Assembly (NCBI GenBank): GCA_026414245.1
Contig: JAOAJJ010000016.1
Span: forward strand, 1-13,310
Origin: Candidatus Bathyarchaeota archaeon
GTDB taxonomy: Archaea; Thermoproteota; Bathyarchaeia; Bathyarchaeales; DTEX01
Direction: 5' to 3'
Length of the DNA: 13,310 nucleotides
Both the position numbers and the translations under genes were made by a program. Every line of letters starts with the position of its first letter. Within the stretch, counting starts at the first letter, position 1. A model generated the notes under the pieces. The model was not told the origin of the DNA and searched no databases. It saw nothing but the letters and a program-made list of their open reading frames with translations. Positions 7,302 through 13,310 of this stretch are shown here, one piece after another.

Positions 7302-9650
7302 TCATGCGGGTTTTTTCCTAATTAATCTGGGAAGAAGCGTTGGGTCCGGTATTACCCTCTCGGTCCAATTCTTTTCCTTAAGGATTTCTATTATCTCATC
7401 CTTCATGGTAACTGGTATATCGGCTAAAGTTCTCACGAACAAGTGGATGTCTTCCGGAATCGTCCCATATAGCCGCTTATGTAAATCAATGTAATGCGTA
7501 AGTTTAATGGATCTTCCCTTCGTGGTATCATTCGGCCTCATACATAGTTTAGCCGCCGTAACAAGGGCTTCCTCTTTAGTCTCAACAGACAAGAATAAGT
7601 GTTCAGGAACCGGCCCCACATACACCTTTTCACCTGTTCTTACATCATAAACATACCAATCTTCTTCCTTGTCAGCTCTTCCCAGTAAGAGGCGACGATA
7701 TTTAATCCCATGGGGCCCAACTATGACTGGAACACCCAGCCTCCAGAAGCCGGCGGCTATAGCCGCCGCCTTTTGTGAGTAAGCACCCCACGCGATGCCG
7801 ACTGCGCCAACCCGGTTATGTATGTAATCGGCGATCTCCTCATAGTTGCCTCTGAGGTTTCGCCTAGCGAATATATTTGCGATCTTTATTAGGGCGCCGG
7901 CTATGTGGGAGTTTGCGACGCAGGAGCCTACGTTGACAACGCCACCAGCATCGAAGCTTCCTGGGAAAGCTTCATAAACGGTTTTGCCCTCCTCGCTCTT
8001 GTGCATTCCAGCGGACATAGCTGCGCATCCAGATAATACCACTATGTAACGGCGTCTCGCAAACTCGCTGCACATCTCCGCAACCTCCTGCCCCCCTTTC
8101 GGATAGTTAGCGCATCCAACCAGCGCTATAACCCCTGGAATTTCACCGAGCACTATTGGGCTTCCAACCCTCCTAATTTCAACATCTTGTATGGCGCCTC
8201 TTCCAGCCCTAATCTTATAAATTTCCTCCTTCATCTTGCGTTCTCCAGCCTTTATTATGAAGCTGTGCACCGGCAGGTCTACTGGGCATGCTTGCTCACA
8301 GCGGGCGCAACCGACACAGGCATCGTATAGTTCAGCGAGCTTATCCAGTGATCCCTGAGCCGCCGCAGCTACAGCCAGAGGGATGTCTAAATCTTGGGGG
8401 CATGCACGTCTGCATAGACCACATTGCCTACACATATAAGCCATGTCAATAATTTCTTCCGATTCTGGAAGGGCCTTCCTCTTCTTCCGTAGTGGCGCAA
8501 CTTTTAAAGCTACTTCCACGGCAACCTTGCCCACTTTTTCCGGATCCAGTATTAGAGCTCCCGAGGCTCTACCATTTACAAGGTCATCCACTATGGCGTC
8601 TACCGGGTCGCTTGTGCGGTTAGGTAAACCCATACAATTCTTTTCTGAAGTAACTATTACTGGCGCTTTAACTTTTTCAGCCTCGATGAAGGCGTCGCTT
8701 CTAATACATTGTTCGTCTAAAACAATCACGTCGGCTACACCACTTCTTATAAAACGTAGTTGCCAAGAAATCGGCCCCACAATCTTTCCGCCTGGATAGT
8801 ATCTTGTAATATCGTGTGCAGTGCAGCATAACCCGACGACTTCAACCTGGTCTTTCAATCCATTGTCTTGTATGTAATCTATTATTTCTGTCGATGGAAT
8901 AACATTATGCCCTATGCAGAGTATCACGGGTTTTTCCGCGTTTATGGTGCCGAAACCTAAATCCACTAGCGGCGCATCTGGATCCGCTTTTGGAAAACCG
9001 TAGGCTGCGATTTGAGCTATATCAGCGACCTCTAATCCCACGTGATCTATCATGCCGGCGTGAAAAATTTTTGATTCAAAGTCAATGTTGCTTCCTTCCT
9101 GCCCCGTGTGTGTGGCGGATAGAAGGTGAGTAAGCTGAGTTTCAACATAATCTAAAACTTCCTCCAAATCACCTAAAGTTTCAGGTTTTATTCCACAGAC
9201 GAGGCGGGTTATGGGGGCTTCTACATTAACGTTTAACCCTCCAACATCTATGGGGGTTCCAGCTCCGAATTTTTCAATTAAATGCTCAACGAGGTGGCGG
9301 GCATGCCCAATATGGGTTGCCGCCCCAATACAGCAGGCTAAGAGCACGATTCTCGACTGTTGAGCCGCCATGTTTATTCCGCATGCCCCACGCTTATTGC
9401 CGGTTAGGTCGCATTTACCAAAAGTGCATAGACAACATAGATCACAGAAGGGTGCGTAGAATGGTTTATAGCGCTGTAGAAGCTTCATATCCCATTCTCT
9501 CAAAGTTGTTAGCGATGGAAATGGCGTTGGACCCATGGGTTCAGCCCATGCTTCTTCAATTATTCTGCCGATGGAAAATTCAAGGTTTTTAATTGAGCCA
9601 ATGTCGGTTTTCACTTCATCTATCTTTAAACGCAAACCTTTTCGACTCAA
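7302..9650 (-). CDS. cdhA: ACDS alpha subunit, Ni-Fe carbon monoxide dehydrogenase
   Basis: CdhA interconverts CO2 and CO at the Ni-Fe-S C-cluster and feeds CO to CdhC. At 782 aa it is close to the usual archaeal length of about 800. N-terminal cysteines (Cys69, 72, 73, 75, 80, 90 in FCDLCCLCTFGKC and beyond) match the bridging D- and B-cluster region. Candidate C-cluster ligands are His248 (CIGHN), Cys276 (GLCCTAHD), Cys315 (DEQC), Cys513 (VGCANYPKGG), Cys542 (SGCAAM) and Cys577 (GSCVANSH). Two extra [4Fe-4S] ferredoxin motifs typical of the archaeal form are present (Cys407/410/413/417 and Cys445/448/451/455). The start is TTG at 9650: an in-frame stop directly precedes it and an AGGTG ribosome binding site lies 8 nt upstream. 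It is first in the operon. In methanogens cdhB usually follows; here the diaphorase genes do. Confidence 0.97.
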   Translation of the reverse strand: MSRKGLRLKIDEVKTDIGSIKNLEFSIGRIIEEAWAEPMGPTPFPSLTTLREWDMKLLQRYKPFYAPFCDLCCLCTFGKCDLTGNKRGACGINMAAQQSRIVLLACCIGAATHIGHARHLVEHLIEKFGAGTPIDVGGLNVNVEAPITRLVCGIKPETLGDLEEVLDYVETQLTHLLSATHTGQEGSNIDFESKIFHAGMIDHVGLEVADIAQIAAYGFPKADPDAPLVDLGFGTINAEKPVILCIGHNVIPSTEIIDYIQDNGLKDQVEVVGLCCTAHDITRYYPGGKIVGPISWQLRFIRSGVADVIVLDEQCIRSDAFIEAEKVKAPVIVTSEKNCMGLPNRTSDPVDAIVDDLVNGRASGALILDPEKVGKVAVEVALKVAPLRKKRKALPESEEIIDMAYMCRQCGLCRRACPQDLDIPLAVAAAAQGSLDKLAELYDACVGCARCEQACPVDLPVHSFIIKAGERKMKEEIYKIRAGRGAIQDVEIRRVGSPIVLGEIPGVIALVGCANYPKGGQEVAEMCSEFARRRYIVVLSGCAAMSAGMHKSEEGKTVYEAFPGSFDAGGVVNVGSCVANSHIAGALIKIANIFARRNLRGNYEEIADYIHNRVGAVGIAWGAYSQKAAAIAAGFWRLGVPVIVGPHGIKYRRLLLGRADKEEDWYVYDVRTGEKVYVGPVPEHLFLSVETKEEALVTAAKLCMRPNDTTKGRSIKLTHYIDLHKRLYGTIPEDIHLFVRTLADIPVTMKDEIIEILKEKNWTERVIPDPTLLPRLIRKKPA

Positions 9651-9658
9651 TCACAATA

Positions 9659-9663
9659 CACCT
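9659..9663 (-). promoter_or_regulatory. Ribosome binding site for cdhA (supports TTG start)
   Basis: On the minus strand AGGTG, complementary to the archaeal 16S 3' end, lies 8 nt before the TTG at 9650. A TGA directly before that TTG excludes any longer reading frame. Together these decide the unusual start. Confidence 0.65.
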
Positions 9664-9685
9664 GAGATTTCAGAGATTAGAGATT
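9664..9685. repeat. Triple GAGATT repeat between promoter and cdhA start
   Basis: GAGATT occurs three times on the plus strand, at 9664-9669, 9673-9678 and 9680-9685; the last two form an exact 7-nt tandem, AGAGATT. The repeats lie between the proximal TATA candidate and the cdhA start, over the expected transcription start. That is a position where an archaeal repressor could bind. A chance AT-rich repeat is possible. Confidence 0.35.
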
Positions 9686-9699
9686 ATTAAATGGTCATC

Positions 9700-9780
9700 T
9701 TATTTTAAGTTTTCTGGATCTATTTTACGTGGAGCATAAACCAAAAACTGGAGATGGCGGCTACAATCTATCATAACCAT
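9700..9780 (-). CDS. Possible 26-codon small ORF in the cdhA leader
   Basis: An ATG at 9780 opens 26 codons ending in TAA; an in-frame GTG two codons upstream (9786) is an alternative start. The peptide begins MVMIDCSRHLQ and ends RKIDPENLK, with one Cys and no membrane segment or recognised domain. It starts just downstream of the start site predicted for the distal promoter and ends at the proximal TATA candidate. It could be a leader peptide, a small protein, or chance; I see no clear ribosome binding site. This is the only gene-like object I find in 9651-9920. Confidence 0.2.
   Translation of the reverse strand: MVMIDCSRHLQFLVYAPRKIDPENLK
9701..9714 (-). promoter_or_regulatory. Candidate proximal TATA/BRE promoter of the cdh operon
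   Basis: Reading the minus strand, GAAAACTTAAAATA resembles an archaeal purine-rich BRE followed by an AT-rich TATA box. A transcription start about 25 nt downstream would fall near 9676, giving a leader of roughly 25 nt before the cdhA TTG. Judged by eye only. Confidence 0.4.
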
Positions 9781-9816
9781 GTTCACCCATAATCTCTATA
9801 GCGGGAGCAATTAAGG

Positions 9817-9836
9817 ATAAAATTTAAGTGTTTCGC
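9817..9836 (-). promoter_or_regulatory. Candidate distal TATA/BRE promoter upstream of cdhA
   Basis: On the minus strand CGAAACACTTAAATTTTA has a BRE-like CGAAA followed by a TATA-like block, and it resembles the proximal element (GAAAACTTAAAATA). Transcription from here would start near 9797 and give a leader of about 150 nt, or drive the short ORF at 9700-9780. Two tandem promoters would allow conditional control of the operon. Not verified. Confidence 0.35.
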
Positions 9837-9920
9837 TAGCTCTAAACCGATCCGCCGCCAAGAATTTTTCACGGATCCCAGCTTCTTCCTCTGCCGGTTC
9901 AGCCTATACCTCGGTCATTA

Positions 9921-10700
9921 TCAGGCATTGCCTTGTAAAAGCTTGTCGCATAATCTCTCTATGGCTTTGATGGCTGGGGAACTTCCATATTTTAGCGGAG
10001 TCTCCCCCCTCACCTCAGCCTCCACAACATCCCGGTCGAAGGGCAAATAATCTAAAACCTCTAGGCTGTTTTTCTTCGCAAAATTCTCAATAGCCCTCTT
10101 TTGAGCCTCATTTTCAACTTTGTTTCCAATCAGAGAAATACGCTTCATCCCAGCCTTGACGCCTAGCTCGTGGATGCGTCTAGCTGTTTCAAGCGCCTTC
10201 ACATCAGCAGTCACGACGACAAGCATTACATCTACATTCCGTGCTGTGCCACGCCCCATATGCTCAACACCAGCCTCCATATCTATAACAACTGCTTCGC
10301 CGCGTTCAACGATCAGGTGTCTCAGAAGCGAACGAACCACAGCGTTTGCGGGACATGTGCATCCGGACCCAACGGAGCTCACAGTCCCCATAATAATAAG
10401 GTTCACGCCAAAAGGTGTTGCAACAGCGTAGTCACGAACAATATCGTCGACGGTGAACGTTAGGCGGAAAACGCCAGCGTAGCCAGTGCCTGTCTTCGCC
10501 TCAATAAGCTGCCTATTCTCTGATATTGGCACTATACGGCTGGCTTCATCGGAAGATAAACCTAATGTCAATGCGAGGTTAGGTGAAGGGTCAGCGTCGA
10601 TAGCTATGGTCTTAAAACCTCTTTTAGCGAGGGAGTAGGCTAAACCAGCAGCGATAAGAGTTTTTCCAACACCACCCTTACCGGAAACAGCTATCTTCAT
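9921..10700 (-). CDS. cooC: CooC-type nickel insertion ATPase for CODH maturation
   Basis: CooC is a dimeric MinD/NifH-like P-loop ATPase that loads nickel into the CODH C-cluster. The 259-aa length is typical. The deviant Walker A motif GKGGVGKT is at residues 7-14 and DADPSPN follows at 35-41. The CxC motif that binds nickel between the two subunits is Cys114-Thr-Cys116 in GSGCTCPANA. VVIDMEAGVEHMGRGT (137-152) is the switch II region characteristic of CooC. The gene lies upstream of cdhA on the same strand, separated by a promoter-bearing leader, whereas methanogen cdh operons often place cooC between cdhC and cdhD. Its start overlaps the stop of the preceding small gene by 4 nt (ATGA), implying translational coupling. 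A general MinD-like ATPase is unlikely given the CxC motif. Confidence 0.95.
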   Translation of the reverse strand: MKIAVSGKGGVGKTLIAAGLAYSLAKRGFKTIAIDADPSPNLALTLGLSSDEASRIVPISENRQLIEAKTGTGYAGVFRLTFTVDDIVRDYAVATPFGVNLIIMGTVSSVGSGCTCPANAVVRSLLRHLIVERGEAVVIDMEAGVEHMGRGTARNVDVMLVVVTADVKALETARRIHELGVKAGMKRISLIGNKVENEAQKRAIENFAKKNSLEVLDYLPFDRDVVEAEVRGETPLKYGSSPAIKAIERLCDKLLQGNA

Positions 10701-10969
10701 AATGCCGCTGAACCGCCTATCAGACTCTCATTTACAGCGCTGCAGAATCTTGAAAAAACTATCTCCAAATCTACTATTAATGGAAAAAATTCACACTGTT
10801 CTCCGTCAACAATCCCGCCAACAGGGATTTTAACATTCTCTAAAAGCTCTATGCCGCTTTTCATATCTCTGATTTTAAAGCGTAGATTTTCTTCAGAACT
10901 CAATTTGAACCTATCCTTAAGTGGCTCTAGTTGAATTAATAAATAAGGAGTTATGCGGGAATATTTAAA
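10697..10969 (-). CDS. Small protein of unknown function coupled to cooC
   Basis: I do not recognise this family. From the ATG at 10969 the protein has 90 aa, begins MFKYSRITPYLLIQ and continues with an amphipathic, charged sequence including GGIVDGEQCEFFPLIVDLE. It has no transmembrane segment, no Cys pair and no signal peptide. The frame stays open to an ATG at 11053 (118 aa), but the extra residues look less protein-like, and a TATAAAG candidate (near 11008-11016) lies inside them, so I prefer the shorter form. The stop overlaps the cooC start in ATGA, so the two are probably translated together. That suggests a link to nickel loading or CODH maturation, but this is guilt by association only. 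The frame could be misjudged at the 5' end. Confidence 0.6.
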   Translation of the reverse strand, partial: FKYSRITPYLLIQLEPLKDRFKLSSEENLRFKIRDMKSGIELLENVKIPVGGIVDGEQCEFFPLIVDLEIVFSRFCSAVNESLIGGSAAL

Positions 10970-11003
10970 CATTAATATAGGAATATAGAGTTGTAAGATT
11001 CTT

Positions 11004-11016
11004 AAGACTTTATAGC
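11004..11016 (-). promoter_or_regulatory. Candidate promoter for the small gene and cooC
   Basis: On the minus strand GCTATAAAGTCTTAAG includes a TATA-like element. A start about 25 nt downstream (near 10985) would leave a short leader before the ATG at 10969. An alternative AT-rich element, TTTAAATAT at 10961-10969, overlaps that ATG and would require a later start. Read-through from ubiA is also possible. Confidence 0.3.
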
Positions 11017-11072
11017 GGATCGATCCGATATTTGATGTTTGAGGGAGACCCATAGAAATTTGTAGAGATTAC

Positions 11073-11945
11073 TCATCTTATTGTTCCAGTCATAAAAGCT
11101 ATTAGCCCCATTAACATGTATATTAAAACCATGTTTTTAATCTTCTTAGCGTTCTCTTTCACTGGATTTTTTATCAGTCTTATTGAAGAGGCTATGAAAC
11201 CGGTATCTGCGACTACTAAGGGTGGCAGAAACCAAATGCTTGCCAACCCGAGAACTATTGGCAATGGGCTTAGCAAGACCGCTAACATAAAGAATGCGGA
11301 TGCGGATTGAGCAGCCTTCCTCGAACCGTAAAGTTGCGCAAGCGTTCTAATGCCCTTAATCTTATCGCCCTCCAAATCAACTATGCCTTTAGCTACTTCT
11401 CTGCCAGTGTTCGCTAAGAAGGCTAGGGCTGCGAAGAGAATAGTGTAGGGCTCTATTACGCCCTTAATAGCTGCGCCGCCGTATATGAATGGCATTGATA
11501 CGCATGCGCTAACTAAGAAGTTTCCCAAGAGACCTGTTCGCTTTCCAAAAGTCGAGTAAGCCGCCGAAATCAGCCAGGAAAGCAGCGCCAGCAATAGGCA
11601 TAGAGAATTTGTTAGGGCTGCCGATATCAGCCCCATTAATGATAAGACTATGGCTAGCGCTAAGCCCTCCATCGGCTTTATTAATCCGCTTGGAATCGGG
11701 CGGCTGGGCTCATTTATGGCGTCTATGTCCCTATCGTAGTAATCGTTTATAGCCATGGAGGCTCCTGTCAGGGTTGAAGCCGTTATAAAGCCGAGCGCCA
11801 GGTTGACTATGTATCTATCCACTGGGAAAACGCTTGCACCTATAAAAGCCCCAACTATGACGGCGAAGCCCATCATTAAGCAGTTAATTGGCCGTAGGAT
11901 CCTAATGGCGCCGATTATTTTCCCTCTACTCATTCCCACAACCAT
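11073..11945 (-). CDS. UbiA-family prenyltransferase, probably digeranylgeranylglyceryl phosphate synthase
   Basis: This 290-aa membrane protein belongs to the UbiA superfamily. The archaeal member adds the second geranylgeranyl chain to geranylgeranylglyceryl phosphate during ether-lipid synthesis. The first Asp-rich motif, NDYYDRDIDAINEPSRPIPSG region (67-87), and the second, Asp190-x3-Asp194 in VDLEGDKIKG, bind Mg-diphosphate. About eight or nine hydrophobic segments are visible, for example at 24-40, 46-62, 94-128, 140-160, 165-178, 213-245 and 271-288. The PSRPIPSG wording is typical of the lipid enzyme, but other UbiA prenyltransferases (quinone or heme) cannot be excluded. The start is ATG 11945 or ATG 11933; the shorter form begins MSRGKIIGAIRILRP. 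It diverges from argS across a short shared promoter and is unrelated in function to the cdh genes. Confidence 0.88.
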   Translation of the reverse strand: MVVGMSRGKIIGAIRILRPINCLMMGFAVIVGAFIGASVFPVDRYIVNLALGFITASTLTGASMAINDYYDRDIDAINEPSRPIPSGLIKPMEGLALAIVLSLMGLISAALTNSLCLLLALLSWLISAAYSTFGKRTGLLGNFLVSACVSMPFIYGGAAIKGVIEPYTILFAALAFLANTGREVAKGIVDLEGDKIKGIRTLAQLYGSRKAAQSASAFFMLAVLLSPLPIVLGLASIWFLPPLVVADTGFIASSIRLIKNPVKENAKKIKNMVLIYMLMGLIAFMTGTIR

Positions 11946-11962
11946 TAAGATTATTATTAGCC

Positions 11963-11992
11963 CCCTAATAAATCAGATAGGTTTTATTAGGG
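11963..11992. promoter_or_regulatory. Divergent ubiA/argS promoter with a perfect 10-bp inverted repeat
   Basis: CCCTAATAAA at 11963-11972 is exactly inverted as TTTATTAGGG at 11983-11992, with a 10-nt spacer. Each arm contains TTTATTA, a plausible TATA box, facing outward. For argS a start near 12012 would leave about 15 nt before the start codon. For ubiA a start near 11945 would match a leaderless or very short-leader mRNA. The symmetry could be two back-to-back TATA boxes, a repressor site, or both. Confidence 0.5.
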
Positions 11993-12026
11993 ATGAAAAA
12001 TATTTTACTGTGAGCGGTGTAGAAGC

Positions 12027-13310
12027 TTGGTGGAGAAGAGAGTCTCCGAGAACCCGTTTGGAGAGTTTAGGAGGGAATGCAAAAACCTATTGCTCAAGAT
12101 TCTGGAGAGAATTTCCCCAAACCTGCTAACATATAAAATTACCTTTGACATACCGCCTAACCCAGAGTTCGGTGAGCTAACCACGTCAGCATGCTTCGAG
12201 GCTGCCAAACATTTATCGAAAACCCCGCTGGAGCTGGCTAAAGAGATTGAGGCTAAAACTGAAGATGAAATAAAGTTTTTCCCGCTTATCGAGAATGTTG
12301 AGGCTGCCGGACAGGGATACGTGAACTTTCACGCGGATTTCGCTGAACTCTCTTCTCTAACTATTAGATCAGTCACGGCGTTAGATGCCGAGTACGGCTA
12401 CGTTAAAACTGAGAAGCCGGAGAGGGTAATTATTGAGCATACGAGCGTTAACCCTATACATCCAATACATGTCGGATCCGCTAGAAACACTTTCCTAGGC
12501 GACTCTATAGCGCGCATTCTTAAGGCTAGAGGGCATAGGGTGTCAACCCACTACTATATTGACGATGTTGGGCGCCAATCGGCTATAGTTGCCTACGGAT
12601 ATAGGTTGCTTGGAAGACCTAAGCCATCGAGTAAGCCAGATCACTTCATAGGCGCCATATATGCAGTTACAAGCTGCCTTCTAGAAATCAGGAGACTAAA
12701 AAACATTCTAGAAAAGAATATTTTAAGCTACGATGAAGCCCAAAAGGTTAGGAATAGCTTAGACGACTGGGCCGCCGTAGCCGTAGAGCTCCACGAGAAG
12801 TTTCCAGACATATTTAATAGCCTTTTAGAGGCTTTTGAGAAGGCGGTTGACCCTGAATCCGAGATAAACTTCCTAGTTAAGAGTTACGAGAATAAAGATG
12901 GAGACGCGGAAAAGTTAATCCGTGAAGTATCGGCTTTATGCTTAGAGGGCTTTAAGCAGACTTTAGATAGAGTTGACGTAACCTTCGATTTATGGGATTG
13001 GGAGAGCAATTTTATATGGAGCGGCGATGTTTCGAGGCACCTTAATGCTCTTAAAAGAACAGCATACGTTTTTTATAAGGGCGAGGTTTTGGAGTTTGAC
13101 GCTGAGAGAGTGGCTAGAGATTTCAGGCTTAAGGAGAGACTTGGGCTTAAGGAGAGCTACGAGATACCATCTCTAACGTTAGGGAGATCAGATGGAACAA
13201 CCCTATATACTACGAGAGACATCGCCTACAGCCTCTGGAAGCTTAAAATGGCTGACAGAGTAATAAATGTTATAGGTATTGAGCAGAGGCTTGCCCAGAT
13301 ACAGTTGAAG
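12027..13310 (+). CDS. argS: Arginyl-tRNA synthetase, 3' end beyond window
   Basis: This class I synthetase charges tRNA-Arg. The window holds 428 codons in frame to the last base; the gene continues to the right. An N-terminal additional domain (residues 1-110, with NPEFGELTTSACFEAAK and GQGYVNFHADF) is characteristic of ArgRS. The HIGH-type signature is HPIHVGSARN at 145-154, inside EHTSVNPIHPIHVGS, so the canonical final His is Ser. YYIDDVGRQ and the LGRSDGTTLYTTRDIAYSLWK segment follow as in ArgRS. The KMSKS region and the anticodon-binding domain are not visible. TTG at 12027 and GTG at 12030 are both possible starts; GGTG at 12016-12019 is 7 nt from the TTG. A stop at 11994 limits any extension. 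It is transcribed away from ubiA. Confidence 0.93.
   Translation, partial: MVEKRVSENPFGEFRRECKNLLLKILERISPNLLTYKITFDIPPNPEFGELTTSACFEAAKHLSKTPLELAKEIEAKTEDEIKFFPLIENVEAAGQGYVNFHADFAELSSLTIRSVTALDAEYGYVKTEKPERVIIEHTSVNPIHPIHVGSARNTFLGDSIARILKARGHRVSTHYYIDDVGRQSAIVAYGYRLLGRPKPSSKPDHFIGAIYAVTSCLLEIRRLKNILEKNILSYDEAQKVRNSLDDWAAVAVELHEKFPDIFNSLLEAFEKAVDPESEINFLVKSYENKDGDAEKLIREVSALCLEGFKQTLDRVDVTFDLWDWESNFIWSGDVSRHLNALKRTAYVFYKGEVLEFDAERVARDFRLKERLGLKESYEIPSLTLGRSDGTTLYTTRDIAYSLWKLKMADRVINVIGIEQRLAQIQLK

Larger units (their letters stand above)
9651..9920. other. Intergenic leader between cooC and cdhA
   Basis: These 270 nt separate the cooC stop from the cdhA start and are more AT-rich toward cdhA. 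They hold two candidate TATA elements, the GAGATT repeats and the 26-codon ORF listed separately. I see no tRNA, no strong rho-independent-type hairpin with a T tract behind cooC, and no recognised riboswitch. Confidence 0.6.

Noticed and set aside
9761..9790. Nine-codon ATG frame beginning at 9790 in the cdhA leader
   Set aside because: Too short to support and it ends in the overlapping 26-codon frame; expected by chance.
9849..9877. GATCCG/CGGATC inverted repeat downstream of cooC as a terminator
   Set aside because: Only 6 bp per arm with a 17-nt loop and no T tract on the transcribed strand; too weak to call.
10970..11053. N-terminal extension of the small gene before cooC to the ATG at 11053
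   Set aside because: The extra 28 residues contain a TATA-like element at DNA level, lack a ribosome binding site and read unlike the rest, so I kept the shorter form.
12005..12208. Minus-strand frame of 67 codons opposite the argS start
   Set aside because: Antisense to the ArgRS N-terminal domain, no domain, and it would cross the divergent promoter region of argS.
1..13310. tRNA or rRNA genes, CRISPR arrays, insertion sequences or prophage signs
   Set aside because: I saw no cloverleaf, no regularly spaced repeats, no transposase or integrase, and no terminal inverted repeats; the operon looks chromosomal.

Overview
The window looks like part of an archaeal chromosome, probably from an uncultivated strictly anaerobic lineage that uses the Wood-Ljungdahl pathway. 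I see archaeal-type acetyl-CoA decarbonylase/synthase (ACDS; CODH/ACS) subunits, an archaeal lipid-type UbiA prenyltransferase, an archaeal-type arginyl-tRNA synthetase, TATA-like promoter elements, GGTG-type ribosome binding sites, and TTG/GTG starts. A Bathyarchaeia-like thermoproteotal host would fit, but the sequence alone does not fix the taxon.

Positions 1-9650, all on the minus strand, form one tightly packed operon. In transcription order it reads: cdhA (CODH alpha), a NuoG/HydA-like N-terminus fused to an FrhB-type F420/flavin domain, a NuoE/HydC-like [2Fe-2S] protein, a NuoF/HydB-like flavoprotein whose C-terminus is the ACDS epsilon subunit CdhB, cdhC (acetyl-CoA synthase beta), cdhD (corrinoid protein delta) and the start of cdhE (corrinoid protein gamma, cut by the window edge). 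Gaps are 1 to about 30 nt or the genes overlap. There is no free-standing cdhB; its usual slot after cdhA holds the three-gene diaphorase module, which carries CdhB as a covalent tail.

Positions 9651-9920 are a 270-nt leader with two candidate promoters, a triple GAGATT repeat and possibly a 26-codon ORF. Upstream lie cooC (nickel insertion ATPase for CODH) and a small unknown gene overlapping it by 4 nt, then a UbiA-family prenyltransferase. A compact divergent promoter with a perfect 10-bp inverted repeat separates ubiA from argS, which runs rightward off the window.

The main discovery candidate is the fused module. The E/F/G-like set has the layout of the HydABC electron-bifurcating core, with the hydrogenase H-cluster domain replaced by an FrhB-like domain and CdhB tethered to the FMN subunit. 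This suggests a soluble complex exchanging electrons among NAD(P), probably F420, ferredoxin-type clusters and CODH, docked on CODH through the epsilon subunit. The architecture is read directly from the sequence; the reaction is inference.
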